Shown here one piece after another: positions 17,188 through 26,140 of a DNA stretch of 64,000 nucleotides. The notes under the pieces are model-generated. The model had not been told where the DNA came from, made no database searches, and was given only the letters and a program-made list of their open reading frames with translations. The translations under genes were made by a program, and so were the position numbers. Position 1 is the first letter of the stretch; the number at the start of each line of letters is the position of its first letter. The stretch comes from DATKEJ01 sp963768715. Its GTDB lineage: Bacteria > Bacteroidota > Rhodothermia > Rhodothermales > DATKEJ01. The stretch spans positions 310,001 through 374,000 of the forward strand of contig CAVYJC010000011.1 in the NCBI GenBank assembly GCA_963768715.1, given 5' to 3'.

Positions 17188-18396
17188 ATGCGAACACGAG
17201 GAGGGACTTTGGAGGCAACTCCGTTCAGGATGACGCCGATCGCTCGATGCTCCCTGGGGCTTATCGTTTGCGGACTCTTGGCCTCGTGCAGTCCACTACG
17301 GATTCAGTTTCCACTCAACGCGACAGATGCAGACTGGCAAACGGAGGGCAGATCGTCGAGTCGTGATCACGTCTCCCAGGACCTTGCTCTCCAGTTGCCC
17401 CTCGAACAGGCATGGATCTACAACGCGGGCGGTGGTTTTGCTTCGGGTTCGCCGCTGGTGATCGACGATGTTGTGATCGTCAGCACGCGAAAAGGGGAAG
17501 TCCACGTGCTGTCGCTGGAGAACGGTGATCGAATTGGAATGCAGGAATTCGGCCGCTCGATAGAGGGGGCGCCTTCCGTGGCGGATCAGGTGATTTTTGT
17601 GCCAAACGCCTGGGGCAAGATCGCCCTTGAAGCGTTTGATTTACGGACGGGTTCTAGAAAGTGGCGGTATAACGGTGTACCGATTGAGGCGTCCGTCTTG
17701 ACGCTCAAGGATCTGGTCGTCGTTGGCGACGTCGAGGGAAATGTGATGGGTTTGAGTCAGGAGACGGGGCAGGTTATGTGGCTCTACGAGTTCGGCGACT
17801 TCGCGAGCGTGCTCTCAAGTCCCGCGGCCGTTGACGATCAGCGGGTGGTCGTGGCGGATGAAACCGGGCGCGTCGTGCTCCTGAACGCAGTCAACGGCGA
17901 GGAAATTTGGATGAGAAAGGTGGACGGCCCGGTAGAGGAGGGACTTTCGGCCGGATCGGGCCTCATATTCGTTCCGACCACGCGCGGCGCCTTCGTGGCG
18001 CTGGATGCCGAGGACGGTGCCGTCGTCTGGAACTACCGCGTTGAGAATCGAGAAGTGCGATTTACAGCAGCCGCCGTCACTTCCGACTGCGTCATTTTCG
18101 GGGGAACCGACGGCTCACTGCGCTCGCTTCGCGTGGAGAACGGGTCCCCGCTCTGGACGTTCCACACAGACGGCACGATCGCCGGCGCACCCGTGGTCAA
18201 CGGAAACATTGTATTCGTTGGGGCCATGGACGAGAAGATCTATGCCGTCCGTCGAGACAACGGAATGATACAGTGGCAAGCGCCGCTGCGAGGTCGAGTC
18301 AAATCGGCGCCCGCAGTGCGCAATGGGTATTTGATCGTGCTGAGTGAACCGCGATACGTCTATGCTTTTGCGAATGCGGCCAATATTCAGGATTAG
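17188..18396 (+). CDS. BamB-like PQQ-repeat beta-propeller lipoprotein
   Basis: 402 aa from ATG 17188. Possible later starts are TTG 17209, with GAGGAGGG just before it, and ATG 17230; all lead into the same lipoprotein signal ending L-L-A-S-C. The body is a chain of PQQ-type blades (D-G-x-V-x-x-L-x-x-x-x-G-x-x-x-W), for example D-A-E-D-G-A-V-V-W and R-D-N-G-M-I-Q-W, enough for a full seven- or eight-blade propeller. BamB scaffolds BamA in the outer-membrane assembly machine. Being next to an Omp85-like barrel gene makes a partner role plausible, though a general surface-scaffold role is not excluded. The PEGA gene begins inside its last codons. Confidence 0.8.
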   Translation: MRTRGGTLEATPFRMTPIARCSLGLIVCGLLASCSPLRIQFPLNATDADWQTEGRSSSRDHVSQDLALQLPLEQAWIYNAGGGFASGSPLVIDDVVIVSTRKGEVHVLSLENGDRIGMQEFGRSIEGAPSVADQVIFVPNAWGKIALEAFDLRTGSRKWRYNGVPIEASVLTLKDLVVVGDVEGNVMGLSQETGQVMWLYEFGDFASVLSSPAAVDDQRVVVADETGRVVLLNAVNGEEIWMRKVDGPVEEGLSAGSGLIFVPTTRGAFVALDAEDGAVVWNYRVENREVRFTAAAVTSDCVIFGGTDGSLRSLRVENGSPLWTFHTDGTIAGAPVVNGNIVFVGAMDEKIYAVRRDNGMIQWQAPLRGRVKSAPAVRNGYLIVLSEPRYVYAFANAANIQD

Positions 18397-19147
18397 CTTT
18401 CTGCTTCTCGCACTCCCTGTCTTGTCAAATGCGCAGGAAACAGGGGATGCCTTTGTACAGATAGAGTCCAACCTGGATGGTAGTCTGATCCTCGTCGATT
18501 CGACGTACGTCGGAAAGGTCGGGGAGGGGACGCTCATTCGGATTGACCCTGGAGAGCACACACTTGGCGTGGCCCCGCCCGAGGTCGGCTCCTGGGCTTT
18601 AAGTCCGCCGGAGACCTCAATCTCAGCCCGCGCCGGCGACACGCTGACGATTACACTCGATTTTCCGTATACCTACCGCATAGACTCGACGCCGTTTGGC
18701 GCACGAGTATTTCGGGAAGATGAGGACCGTAAACTGGGTGAGACACCCCTTGTCTTCTCATCGGAGACGGCCCTTCGATCCGCACTGATATTGGAGAAAG
18801 CCGGCTATGCCACCGAGCGGATCATGCCGGGCACGGAGGTTGTCAACAGGCACTCCGTTGCCTTGCGACAGGTGGAACCGCAGATTGCTCAATCGGATGC
18901 CGTCGAATGGACGCCCCCGGCTGACGGTCAGAAATGGCTTACCTATGCCGCGGTCGGCATGATCACGGCGGGAGGGGCCCTTGCCGTCCATTTCAAGTTT
19001 GCGGCTGACGACCGTTATGAGGAATATCTCGCGACCGCAGACAGTGAGACAAAAGCAGAAGTGGACCGGCTCGACCGCCTCTCCTACGTTGCACTCGGAG
19101 GCGTCCAGGTCGGGGTGGGTATCCTCGTTTATCGTCTGGCCTTCTGA
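18374..19147 (+). CDS. secreted PEGA-domain protein
   Basis: About 257 aa from ATG 18374, overlapping the BamB-like gene by 23 bases; ATG 18362 is an alternative and the frame opens at 18344. A signal peptide (R-P-I-F-R then a hydrophobic core, cleavage after S-N-A) is followed by two PEGA-like repeats (about 27-90 and 95-155), with S-x-P-x-G-A-x-V and G-x-T-P-L elements, then a C-terminal part with two hydrophobic helices. PEGA repeats are wall- or surface-associated beta domains. The overlap with the two envelope genes upstream suggests one functional unit. No catalytic residues are evident. Confidence 0.75.
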   Translation: MRPIFRISFLLLALPVLSNAQETGDAFVQIESNLDGSLILVDSTYVGKVGEGTLIRIDPGEHTLGVAPPEVGSWALSPPETSISARAGDTLTITLDFPYTYRIDSTPFGARVFREDEDRKLGETPLVFSSETALRSALILEKAGYATERIMPGTEVVNRHSVALRQVEPQIAQSDAVEWTPPADGQKWLTYAAVGMITAGGALAVHFKFAADDRYEEYLATADSETKAEVDRLDRLSYVALGGVQVGVGILVYRLAF

Positions 19148-19236
19148 GAGCCGGCTCCAGTTCGAATGCGTCGTTCTGTCGGAACGGGTGTGGCGAATGT
19201 TAGTATCTTGACGCCACAAACCGAAGTAGCGTCGTC

Positions 19237-19689
19237 ATGGCTGAAGTGTCCCTCAAGTCGATCGAACTCGATCTCAGAAATGCTATGATTGCCCATGAAG
19301 AGATCCGTGTTAGAACCCTTCGTTCCATCAAGGCGGCCATCCAGTCGCGTGAGATCGAGCAGGGGCGCGGAACGATAACGGCTGCCGACATCCAGGCGGT
19401 CCTTCAGAAGCAGGCCAAGCAGCGTCGGGATTCCATGGCTCAGTTTGAGTCGGCGGGACGCACCGATCTCTTTTCCAGAGAGGAAGAGGAATTGGCAGTT
19501 ATTGAGACGTATCTTCCAGAGCAACTAGGCCAGAGTGACCTCGAAGCGATCGTCCGGGATGCTATCTCTTCGACGGGTGCTGAATCCGTCAGGGATATGG
19601 GTCGCGTCATGGGCGTCGTCATGCCGAAGGTAAAAGGAAGGGCAGACGGAAATCTGGTCCGCGAAGCAGTCACCCGATTGCTCGCTTAG
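19237..19689 (+). CDS. GatB/YqeY domain-containing protein
   Basis: 150 aa, all helical, matching the YqeY family: N-terminal R-T-L-R-S-I-K-A-A-I segment, E-x-x-x-I-E-T-Y-L-P-E-Q-L, and the C-terminal G-R-V-M-G-V-V-M-P-K-V-K-G-R-A-D-G motif that resembles the tRNA-binding tail of GatB. The stand-alone protein is widespread; suggested roles are in tRNA amidation or RNA binding but the function is not settled. A TATCTTG element at 19204-19210 lies about 27 bases upstream of the ATG and may be the -7 box. cvpA follows after 21 bases. Confidence 0.9.
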   Translation: MAEVSLKSIELDLRNAMIAHEEIRVRTLRSIKAAIQSREIEQGRGTITAADIQAVLQKQAKQRRDSMAQFESAGRTDLFSREEEELAVIETYLPEQLGQSDLEAIVRDAISSTGAESVRDMGRVMGVVMPKVKGRADGNLVREAVTRLLA

Positions 19690-19710
19690 ACATTTGGAAG
19701 GGATAATCAA

Positions 19711-20298
19711 GTGAAGTTTAACATTGTTGACGGTATCGTCCTCGCTACCGTGGCATTCGGCATCTGGCGAGGGTTCGTTACGGGCATCATACGCGAGCTT
19801 TCTCAAGTATTTGGCCTGTTCGCGGCCTTTGCTCTCGCCATCCACTTTATGCGCCCGTTCGGCACGCTGCTCGTTCGGGACGTGAGTGTCGTGAATATTC
19901 CACCCGAAGGTGGTGCGCTCGTCGGGTTCGTGGTCATTTTTACATTGGTGTATGTTGGTGTCTACCTCCTGGCGAGGCTTCTGGAACGTGTCGTTGACGG
20001 AATGAAGATGGGGGCGATCAACAAGATGCTCGGCGGCATCGTGGGCGGATTTAAGACGGTTCTCGTCCTGAGTATTGCCTTCGTGTTTCTGGGCCAGATG
20101 GGTTTCCCAGGAAAAAAGACTCAGTCGAGTTCGTACCTCTATGGTTCGGTGGAAGCGATCGCACCGGAGGTATGGGAAGTGTTTACGCAGTCCGTGCCTA
20201 AGGCGACCCGGCTCACGCGAACAGTGGGGCAGAGGTTCTGGCTCCGGAACGACTCGGATGAGGAGTCGGATCAGCCGGCAGAAGGGGGTGGACTCTAA
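19711..20298 (+). CDS. CvpA family membrane protein
   Basis: 195 aa, GTG start. It has four hydrophobic segments (about residues 5-25, 28-48, 68-90, 105-125), with the family motif D-G-I-V-L near the N-terminus and a G-I-I-R-E-L segment, then an acidic soluble tail. CvpA proteins were named for colicin V production but are widespread inner-membrane proteins of unsettled function linked to stress tolerance. It is probably in one transcript with yqeY. Its last bases overlap the end of a transporter remnant on the other strand. Confidence 0.85.
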   Translation: MKFNIVDGIVLATVAFGIWRGFVTGIIRELSQVFGLFAAFALAIHFMRPFGTLLVRDVSVVNIPPEGGALVGFVVIFTLVYVGVYLLARLLERVVDGMKMGAINKMLGGIVGGFKTVLVLSIAFVFLGQMGFPGKKTQSSSYLYGSVEAIAPEVWEVFTQSVPKATRLTRTVGQRFWLRNDSDEESDQPAEGGGL

Positions 20299-20531
20299 CG
20301 GCTGACAGGCCGAGTCACCTCGGTGTTTCGTCCAGCTCTCGACCGCCGCATAAGGTAGAGACCGACGAGAATCGAACCCGCCCCGACAAGCTCGAAAATC
20401 GTTCCGGACTCGCCTAGCCACACAACGCCGATCGCGAAGGCGACGACCGGAACGAGGTTTGCAAAGACAGACGTGTGCGCCGGTGGCAGCAGCGCAAGCT
20501 CGTACTTGACGGGTGGGCGGTTGTCGGACAT
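20295..20531 (-). pseudogene. remnant of an EamA/DMT-type transporter (C-terminal part only)
   Basis: 78 aa from ATG 20531 on the minus strand. The segment L-L-P-P-A-H-T-S-V-F-A-N-L-V-P-V-V-A-F matches the conserved start of the last two helices of EamA (drug/metabolite) transporters, followed by W-L-G-E and a final helix ending Y-L-M-R-R. A full transporter has ten helices and about 300 aa, so roughly three quarters is absent; I see no continuation in any frame upstream on that strand. Probably a decayed gene, not expressed as a functional transporter. Confidence 0.65.
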
Positions 20532-20796
20532 ACGGACGGGCTGAGCTCAGAAGATGCGCGAACCGCGGTGTTACCTTGGCGCTGGGAGTCCGTTCCTCCC
20601 GTACGCCCCCCAGGCTAGGCGCGGTATCTTCGACGGTAGCTTGTTCGTCTGAAGTAACCGTCGAGGTACGCGATGCATTCTGCTTGATCCACAACGGAAT
20701 CGAGCCGTCCGTCGCACTTGCTACTGCTGTCCACACTTCGGATATTCAAAGGCCGTGAGGCCGTTTCCCCAGTGACAGGCTTTTCTATTCTTGCGC
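20532..20796. other. non-coding gap between transporter remnant and MerR gene
   Basis: About 265 bases with no supported gene. A short plus-strand frame (20513-20758) and a minus-strand frame both lack family signatures. A TATCTTCG element at about 20629-20636 could be a -7 promoter box for the MerR gene, but it sits about 160 bases upstream. Confidence 0.4.
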
Positions 20797-21129
20797 GTGA
20801 GTGACGTCGAAGGCATCAAGAAACTTTACTACTCGATCAGCGAAGTTAGCGCGTTGACCGGATTGGCTCCACATGTCCTTCGATATTGGGAGACCGAATT
20901 TGAGGAACTTCATCCCAAGAAGAACCGAGCCGGTAACCGCGTTTATACGGACGACGATATTCAGACGCTCGGGCGGATCCACAGCCTTCTGAAGGACGAC
21001 AAGTATACACTCGAGGGGGCGAGGCAGGCCCTGAGAGCCGGCGCCGGTGCGCATGCGTTGAACCCGGAGTTTCGAGGAGAGCTGAAGCGACTCAGAGACT
21101 TCCTTCAAGAACTTTTGGAGCGCCTTTGA
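20797..21129 (+). CDS. MerR family transcriptional regulator
   Basis: About 110 aa from GTG 20797 (TTG 20791 is also possible). A winged helix of MerR type occupies residues about 10-78: Y-Y-S-I-S-E-V-S-A-L-T-G, then V-L-R-Y-W-E-T-E-F (the family's helix-turn-helix with R-Y-W-E) and N-R-V-Y-T-D-D-D-I. Only a short coiled coil follows, with no metal-binding Cys, as in the small Bacteroidota/CarH-N-like or chromosome-structure MerR proteins. It therefore probably does not sense metals. The target is unknown. tRNA-Pro follows. Confidence 0.88.
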   Translation: MSDVEGIKKLYYSISEVSALTGLAPHVLRYWETEFEELHPKKNRAGNRVYTDDDIQTLGRIHSLLKDDKYTLEGARQALRAGAGAHALNPEFRGELKRLRDFLQELLERL

Positions 21130-21150
21130 GTACTTTTGATTCGCACGTTT

Positions 21151-21224
21151 CGGGAAGTGGCGCAGTCCGGTAGCGCACTCGGCTGGGGGCCGAGAGGTCG
21201 CAGGTTCAAATCCTGTCTTCCCGA
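21151..21224 (+). tRNA. tRNA-Pro (anticodon GGG)
   Basis: 74 nt cloverleaf. Acceptor arms CGGGAAG (21151-21157) and CTTCCCG (21217-21223) pair, with discriminator A. The anticodon stem is CTCGG/CCGAG with 7-nt loop CTGGGGG, placing GGG at positions 34-36. The T arm contains GGTTCAAATCC. CCA is not encoded (ACGC follows). Confidence 0.96.
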
Positions 21225-21365
21225 CGCTTTTTGATCAGCACATCGCTGCGGCTGCCATATGAGACGGCTCCGCCGCACTGTGGTGCCGTCGTCACTCCGG
21301 CCTGCGACCCGATAAACCTCTCGGGACATGCACAGCGACCGACGGCGAAAACCATCTTTGAGGTC

Positions 21366-21926
21366 ATGCGGTCCGATCGACTTATGAAAGAAGGTCGAGA
21401 CAGTGGGGTTGGGAAATCATACTGGTTCGATCTTCGATTGATACGAGAAGCCAAGGGAATTGGGATCGACACGGTACACGAGCATACCCGCGTGCCTGTC
21501 GAGATTCTGTCGAATTTCGAGCATCGCGGTTTCCCGGATCGCAAGCGTTTCAATTCTGTGTACCGCCGTTCAATGGTTGCGGCGTACGCCAGAGCGATCG
21601 ATATCGACCCGGACGACGTGCTTCGCTCCGCTGAAGAAACGGAGATCGGACGATACAGGGGCCGTCTGGCTTGTAATTACCTCGGAGCTGAGCTGAAACG
21701 GTTAGAAACGCGCTTCGAACCAAAGGCCGGGCCCGTTGGCAGTGAACGGGCTGTCAATGGCCAACCACAAAGAGCTGACGGATCTGAGGTTGCAACAGTA
21801 GAGCCTTCCATTTCGGATGCACCGGCAGAGCAGGCTTATTCTGACGTCTTGCAGCGGACACTCGCGGTGGCTGCCGGAATCATTGCCGTAGCAATTATCC
21901 TCTGGCTGATCGTGGCAATCATGTGA
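21366..21926 (+). CDS. minimal RodZ-like HTH/transmembrane protein
   Basis: About 186 aa from ATG 21366 (GAGG just upstream; the frame opens at 21231). Residues about 18-85 form a RodZ-type helix-turn-helix (L-R-L-I-R-E-A-K-G-I, then V-P-V-E-I-L-S-N-F-E and Y-A-R-A-I-D-I-D-P-D). This is followed by a polar linker of about 70 aa and one C-terminal membrane helix with almost nothing after it. RodZ links the MreB cytoskeleton to the membrane and normally carries a periplasmic beta domain; here that domain is absent. Role in cell shape is an inference from the HTH alone; a membrane-bound regulator is an alternative. Confidence 0.65.
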   Translation: MRSDRLMKEGRDSGVGKSYWFDLRLIREAKGIGIDTVHEHTRVPVEILSNFEHRGFPDRKRFNSVYRRSMVAAYARAIDIDPDDVLRSAEETEIGRYRGRLACNYLGAELKRLETRFEPKAGPVGSERAVNGQPQRADGSEVATVEPSISDAPAEQAYSDVLQRTLAVAAGIIAVAIILWLIVAIM

Positions 21927-22136
21927 CGCCGCTATATCCCACAAGCGATCCCGGTGTGTTCTGCGCCAGTAGCAAGAGGGACGGAGGCGTCCCTACACCC
22001 GACTACAGGCACGAAGCCCCGGCACAAACGGTAGGCGCTCGTAAACGAGATAAGCAGTATTTTCGGCTGCAGATTCGTCACCAGCCGACGCTACAGGACA
22101 GACCGACCCCACACATCTGAGTACTAACATGACGCT

Positions 22137-23702
22137 ATGCTGACTTCCCTCGATCTGGTCGTATTGGCAGTATACCTCGTCGGGGTGACAGTCTTCGGGC
22201 TTCTGGCTGGGGGGCGACAGAGGAATGAATCGGACTATTTCCTGGGAGGGCGTACTCTCCCGTGGTGGGCAGTCTGCTTTTCGATCGTGGCGACCGAAAC
22301 CAGCACATTGACGGTTATTGGTATTCCGGCCGTAGCGTATCTCGGAACGTTGGCCTTCTTCCAACTGACATTTGGCTACCTCCTTGGCCGGATCGTTGTT
22401 GCGGCGTATTTCGTGCCTAAGTACTACACGGGCTCCTTCGTTTCCGCCTATGGATTTCTCGAGCGGAGGTTTGGAAAGCGGATGCAAATCGCCGCATCGG
22501 GTACGTTTATGGTTACCCGGCTGTTGGCGGACGGGGTACGCCTTTTCGCCAGCGCCATTCCTATCAAGGTGATCGCCGATGCGGCGGGTTGGTCGGTCGG
22601 TTATTTCGAGATCATATTGTGCATCGGCCTTGTTACGATCGCATACACCTACGTTGGTGGTATCAAGGCCGTCGTCTGGATGGACGTCGTCCAGATGCTG
22701 ATCTATCTGGGAGGCGCCGTCTGGGCCGTCATCATTTTGATGAATGGATTGCCGGACCAATGGTTCGCGCAGATTGCAGATTCGGGGAAGTCGAGTCTCA
22801 TCGTCTGGGGACTGGGCGGAACGTTTGGAGACTGGGTCACGTCACCTTACACGCTCATCACAGCCACCATCGGCGGGGCAATCTTCTCCCTGGCGTCACA
22901 CGGAACGGATCAGCTGATCGTCCAGCGGCTGTTGGCCTGCAGGAATCAGTCGGAGAGCCGGAAGGCAATCGTCGTCAGTGCGCTCGTCGTAATGTTCCAG
23001 TTTGCTCTCTTCCTCGCAGTTGGCCTCCTTCTGTGGATCCACTACGACGGCGCTTCGCTCTCGGCACTCGGTCTGTCGCGTGGCGATGAGGTGTTCCCAA
23101 AGTTCATTATTGAAGGTATGCCGCCGGGCGTGTCGGGACTCCTTCTGGCCGGGATCCTGGCGGCAGCGATGAGCACATTGTCCGCCTCGCTCAACGCGCT
23201 GGCGTCGTCTTCCGTCGTCGACGTCTATCATCACATTAAGAAATCTGCGAAGGGCTCCGACAATCTGATGGTGTCGAGGATCTTCACGCTCATTTGGGGC
23301 GTGATCTTTATCGCGTTCGCAAATCTCTTCGAAAATCAGCAGAATCCCGTCGTTGAGTTGGGCTTGGCGATCGCGTCGTTCACATATGGTGGGCTTCTGG
23401 GTGCGTTCCTGCTGGGGATGCTGGGCGCCAAGATCCGGCAGCGTGAAGCACTCTGGGCATTCGGAGTGGCGATCGCGTTTATGGTCTGGGTTATCTTCGG
23501 AATCTGGTATTCTCCGGAAACGCAATCGTGGGTGTTTACATTCTATCCATCAGCGAGTGTCAAGGCTGCCCTGAGCCTTCGTGGTATCGCCTGGCCGTGG
23601 TACCCGGCGATTGGCGCAGGAGCTATGCTCTTCTTTGGGGAAATTGCCAGGCGCATAGCCGGCCCTCACGAACGGATGCAAGATGAGCGCTTGGTCAATT
23701 AG
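22137..23702 (+). CDS. sodium:solute symporter family protein
   Basis: 521 aa with about 13 hydrophobic segments. Sodium/solute symporter (SSF) features are visible: N-terminal S-D-Y-F-L-G-G-R-T-L-P-W-W, E-T-S-T-L-T in the first repeat (sodium-site region), G-G-I-K-A-V-V-W-M-D in the middle, and A-A-A-M-S-T-L-S-A-S-L-N in the second repeat. These proteins import sugars, amino acids, nucleobases or small acids with Na+ across the inner membrane; the substrate cannot be told from sequence. Its 3' end overlaps the start of the PgpH-like gene by 20 bases. Confidence 0.92.
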   Translation: MLTSLDLVVLAVYLVGVTVFGLLAGGRQRNESDYFLGGRTLPWWAVCFSIVATETSTLTVIGIPAVAYLGTLAFFQLTFGYLLGRIVVAAYFVPKYYTGSFVSAYGFLERRFGKRMQIAASGTFMVTRLLADGVRLFASAIPIKVIADAAGWSVGYFEIILCIGLVTIAYTYVGGIKAVVWMDVVQMLIYLGGAVWAVIILMNGLPDQWFAQIADSGKSSLIVWGLGGTFGDWVTSPYTLITATIGGAIFSLASHGTDQLIVQRLLACRNQSESRKAIVVSALVVMFQFALFLAVGLLLWIHYDGASLSALGLSRGDEVFPKFIIEGMPPGVSGLLLAGILAAAMSTLSASLNALASSSVVDVYHHIKKSAKGSDNLMVSRIFTLIWGVIFIAFANLFENQQNPVVELGLAIASFTYGGLLGAFLLGMLGAKIRQREALWAFGVAIAFMVWVIFGIWYSPETQSWVFTFYPSASVKAALSLRGIAWPWYPAIGAGAMLFFGEIARRIAGPHERMQDERLVN

Positions 23703-26140
23703 AAAACGCCGGATAAGACCTGTCGGAACGACTCTCGAGACGGGCGGCGAGTCGGGCGGCAAATCGTGGCGCGAGAGCCGCTTGCTGAAGGGGCTCATTA
23801 TCGGGGCACTGGTCGTTATCGCCATGTTGGCCTACCCTCGACAGCGGGCATACGAGTTTCCCATTGAGGTCGGCGAAGTTTGGAAAGACGCGGACATCAT
23901 TTCGCCCCAGGCATTCCCCATCTTCAAGACCCGGAACGAGCTCCAGTCTGAGATCCAGGCCATCAGGGGTTCGTCTCGCCCCATATTCCGGGACGAGACA
24001 AACTCTTACGCTGATTTCGATTCGCAATCTGGACTCGACAAACACGCATCTCGAGCGGATCTTCCGTAAGTATGCCGCCTGGCAATCCAGCAGGCTTCGA
24101 TCCGACCGACTGCAGGTGTCGCGCGATTCGCTCGCGTTCCGTCAGGAGCTAAGCCGATCAGATGTCACCCTGACCCCTATTCAGTGGACGTTTCTTCTGA
24201 ATTCGTATGCCGAACGGGTTCCGGGGCTGACCGCGAACAGGAGAACGCCGGTCAGCGCGCGCAGACTCGATGAAGAACTGCTTGCGCACGTTCGACTCTT
24301 GATTACCAGGTACTCCGATCAGCCGGTAATCAATACGGGTGTCGATAACGTGCTGACGGATGAAATCATTGTGCTCAACGAGCGGGATCGGACGCAGCGG
24401 TTCGTTCCGCGAAAGGACCTCATCGATCCGGCGCAGCTGTCAAAGGAAGTGGCGGAATATTTCAGCGGGGTGTACCCATCTCATCCGGATACGGCCAGTA
24501 TCGGTCGCTCCCTGTTCAGGCAGGTGTTTAGGCCGGAGTTGACCTATCTCTCCGAAGCCACCGAAGCGCGAGTACAGGACGAACTTTCCAGGATATCCTC
24601 AACACGAGGACTCGTCAGGGAGGGTGAGGTAATCGTTCGGAATGGGGAGGTCGTCACTGCCGAGGTGAAGACCAAACTCAATTCCCTGGCGCGGAGTCTC
24701 GCCGAGCGGGGTGGCCAGGTGCGCGCCTGGTTGCTCCTTCTGGGTCAGCTGGTCATGACCCTTGTCGCGTTCACCATTTTCTATCTATTTCTCTTCATTC
24801 TCAGGCGGAGGCTATTCAACGACAATAGAGACGTCCTGTTAATGAGCGTGTTGCTCGCGACTATTGTCGGCCTGTACGCGGCTGCGATTCGGTTTGAGGA
24901 CGTGCCCGATCTGGCGGTGCCGGTAGCGATCGCGTCGATCCTCTTGACCGTGTTTTACGATTCGCGTGTCGGGATTTTCGCGACGATATCACTGGCCATT
25001 CTCGGTGGCGTCTACTTCGGCAACGATTTCAAGTTCGCGTCCGTCACGATCTTTGCGGGAACGCTCGCCGTTTTTAGCGTGAGAGACATCAAACGTCGCG
25101 CTCCGTTTGTCACCACGGCGGGTCTGGTGCTTCTGGCGTACACGGTGATGCTCAGCGGCTTCTGGCTGTTTGACGTCGTGCCGCTTGGAAAAGGCATCGT
25201 GGCGGAACTGGTTCTCATAGGCATCAATGCGGTACTCGTGCTGCTCGCACAGCCACTCGTTCTCATATTTGAGAGACTGTTTCGGATGACGACCGACGTC
25301 ACGCTCCTCGAGTTGTCCGATACGAATCGAGACGTCCTGCGTGAACTCAGTATCAAGGCCCCGGGTTCATTTAATCACTCGCTGCAGGTAGCCAACCTTT
25401 CCGAAGCGGCAGCAGACGCGATTGGTGCGAATGCGCTTCTGGCCCGGGTGGGCGCGCTCTATCACGACATTGGCAAAATGCAGAAACCCGAGTACTTCGT
25501 GGAGAACCAGCGGTCTGGATACAATCCGCACGATCGACTCAAGCCTCGAATGAGCGCCCTCATCATTGGCAGTCACGTCCGCGACGGTGTTGATCTGGGG
25601 CGCCAGGCCAACGTTCCGGAGGTCATTCTCGATTTCATCACCATGCATCACGGTACGGCGAGGATGGAGTACTTCTACAACCGTGCCATTCAGATGACGG
25701 AGGAAGGGGAGCAGCCTCCGTCGGAATCGGAGTTTCGGTATCCGGGCCCGAGGCCGAACACGCGGGAGAGCGGCATCGTGATGCTGGCGGATTCCGTGGA
25801 GGCGGCATCGCGAAGCATCGAACAGCCGACGCAACGAAAACTGGAATCGATGGTCAACTCGATCTTTTCGTCGAGGATAGCCGACGGCCAGCTCGATAAC
25901 TGCCCCCTCACGTTTGCGGAGATCAATACCGTCAAAGTGACGCTGCTGTCTATGCTGTCGGGTATCCATCACTTCCGGGTGAAATATCCTGGACAGGACG
26001 AGATGCTCGAGTCGGGCGGGGGCGAAGCGGCTGCTGCATTGGAGGCGCCGCCGGAGGAGGAAGGAGAATCGGGCAAAGAGCTTCCCTCGAAGTTGGAGAC
26101 GTCAGCGGGAAGCGAAGGTACGCCGGAGCGCATCGAGTGA
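23683..26140 (+). CDS. PgpH/YqfF-type 7TM HD phosphohydrolase (frameshifted in this sequence)
   Basis: The N-terminal part is in frame from ATG 23683 (signal/first helix, then the extracellular 7TMR-HD domain beginning) and stops at 24069. The rest, to 26140, is in the next frame. The two readings join naturally if one T of the TTT at 24015-24017 is removed, giving A-D-S-I-R-N-L-D. The joined protein, about 815 aa, has the extracytoplasmic domain, seven helices (about residues 300-500) and a C-terminal HD domain with L-Y-H-D-I-G-K-M and M-H-H-G-T. PgpH degrades c-di-AMP in Firmicutes; activity here is inferred. The last 39 bases overlap the convergent gntR-family gene. Confidence 0.85.

Noticed and set aside
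19525..20736. Minus-strand 403-aa frame opposite yqeY and cvpA
   Set aside because: Lies across two well-supported genes and has no family motifs; codons look like a shadow.
21151..21224. tRNA-Pro as an integration site of an island
   Set aside because: No direct repeat of the tRNA 3' end and no integrase nearby.
24001..24030. Programmed +1 frameshift in the PgpH-like gene
   Set aside because: No slippery codon with a nearby stop or hairpin; two other genes show the same kind of defect in homopolymers, which points to sequence error.
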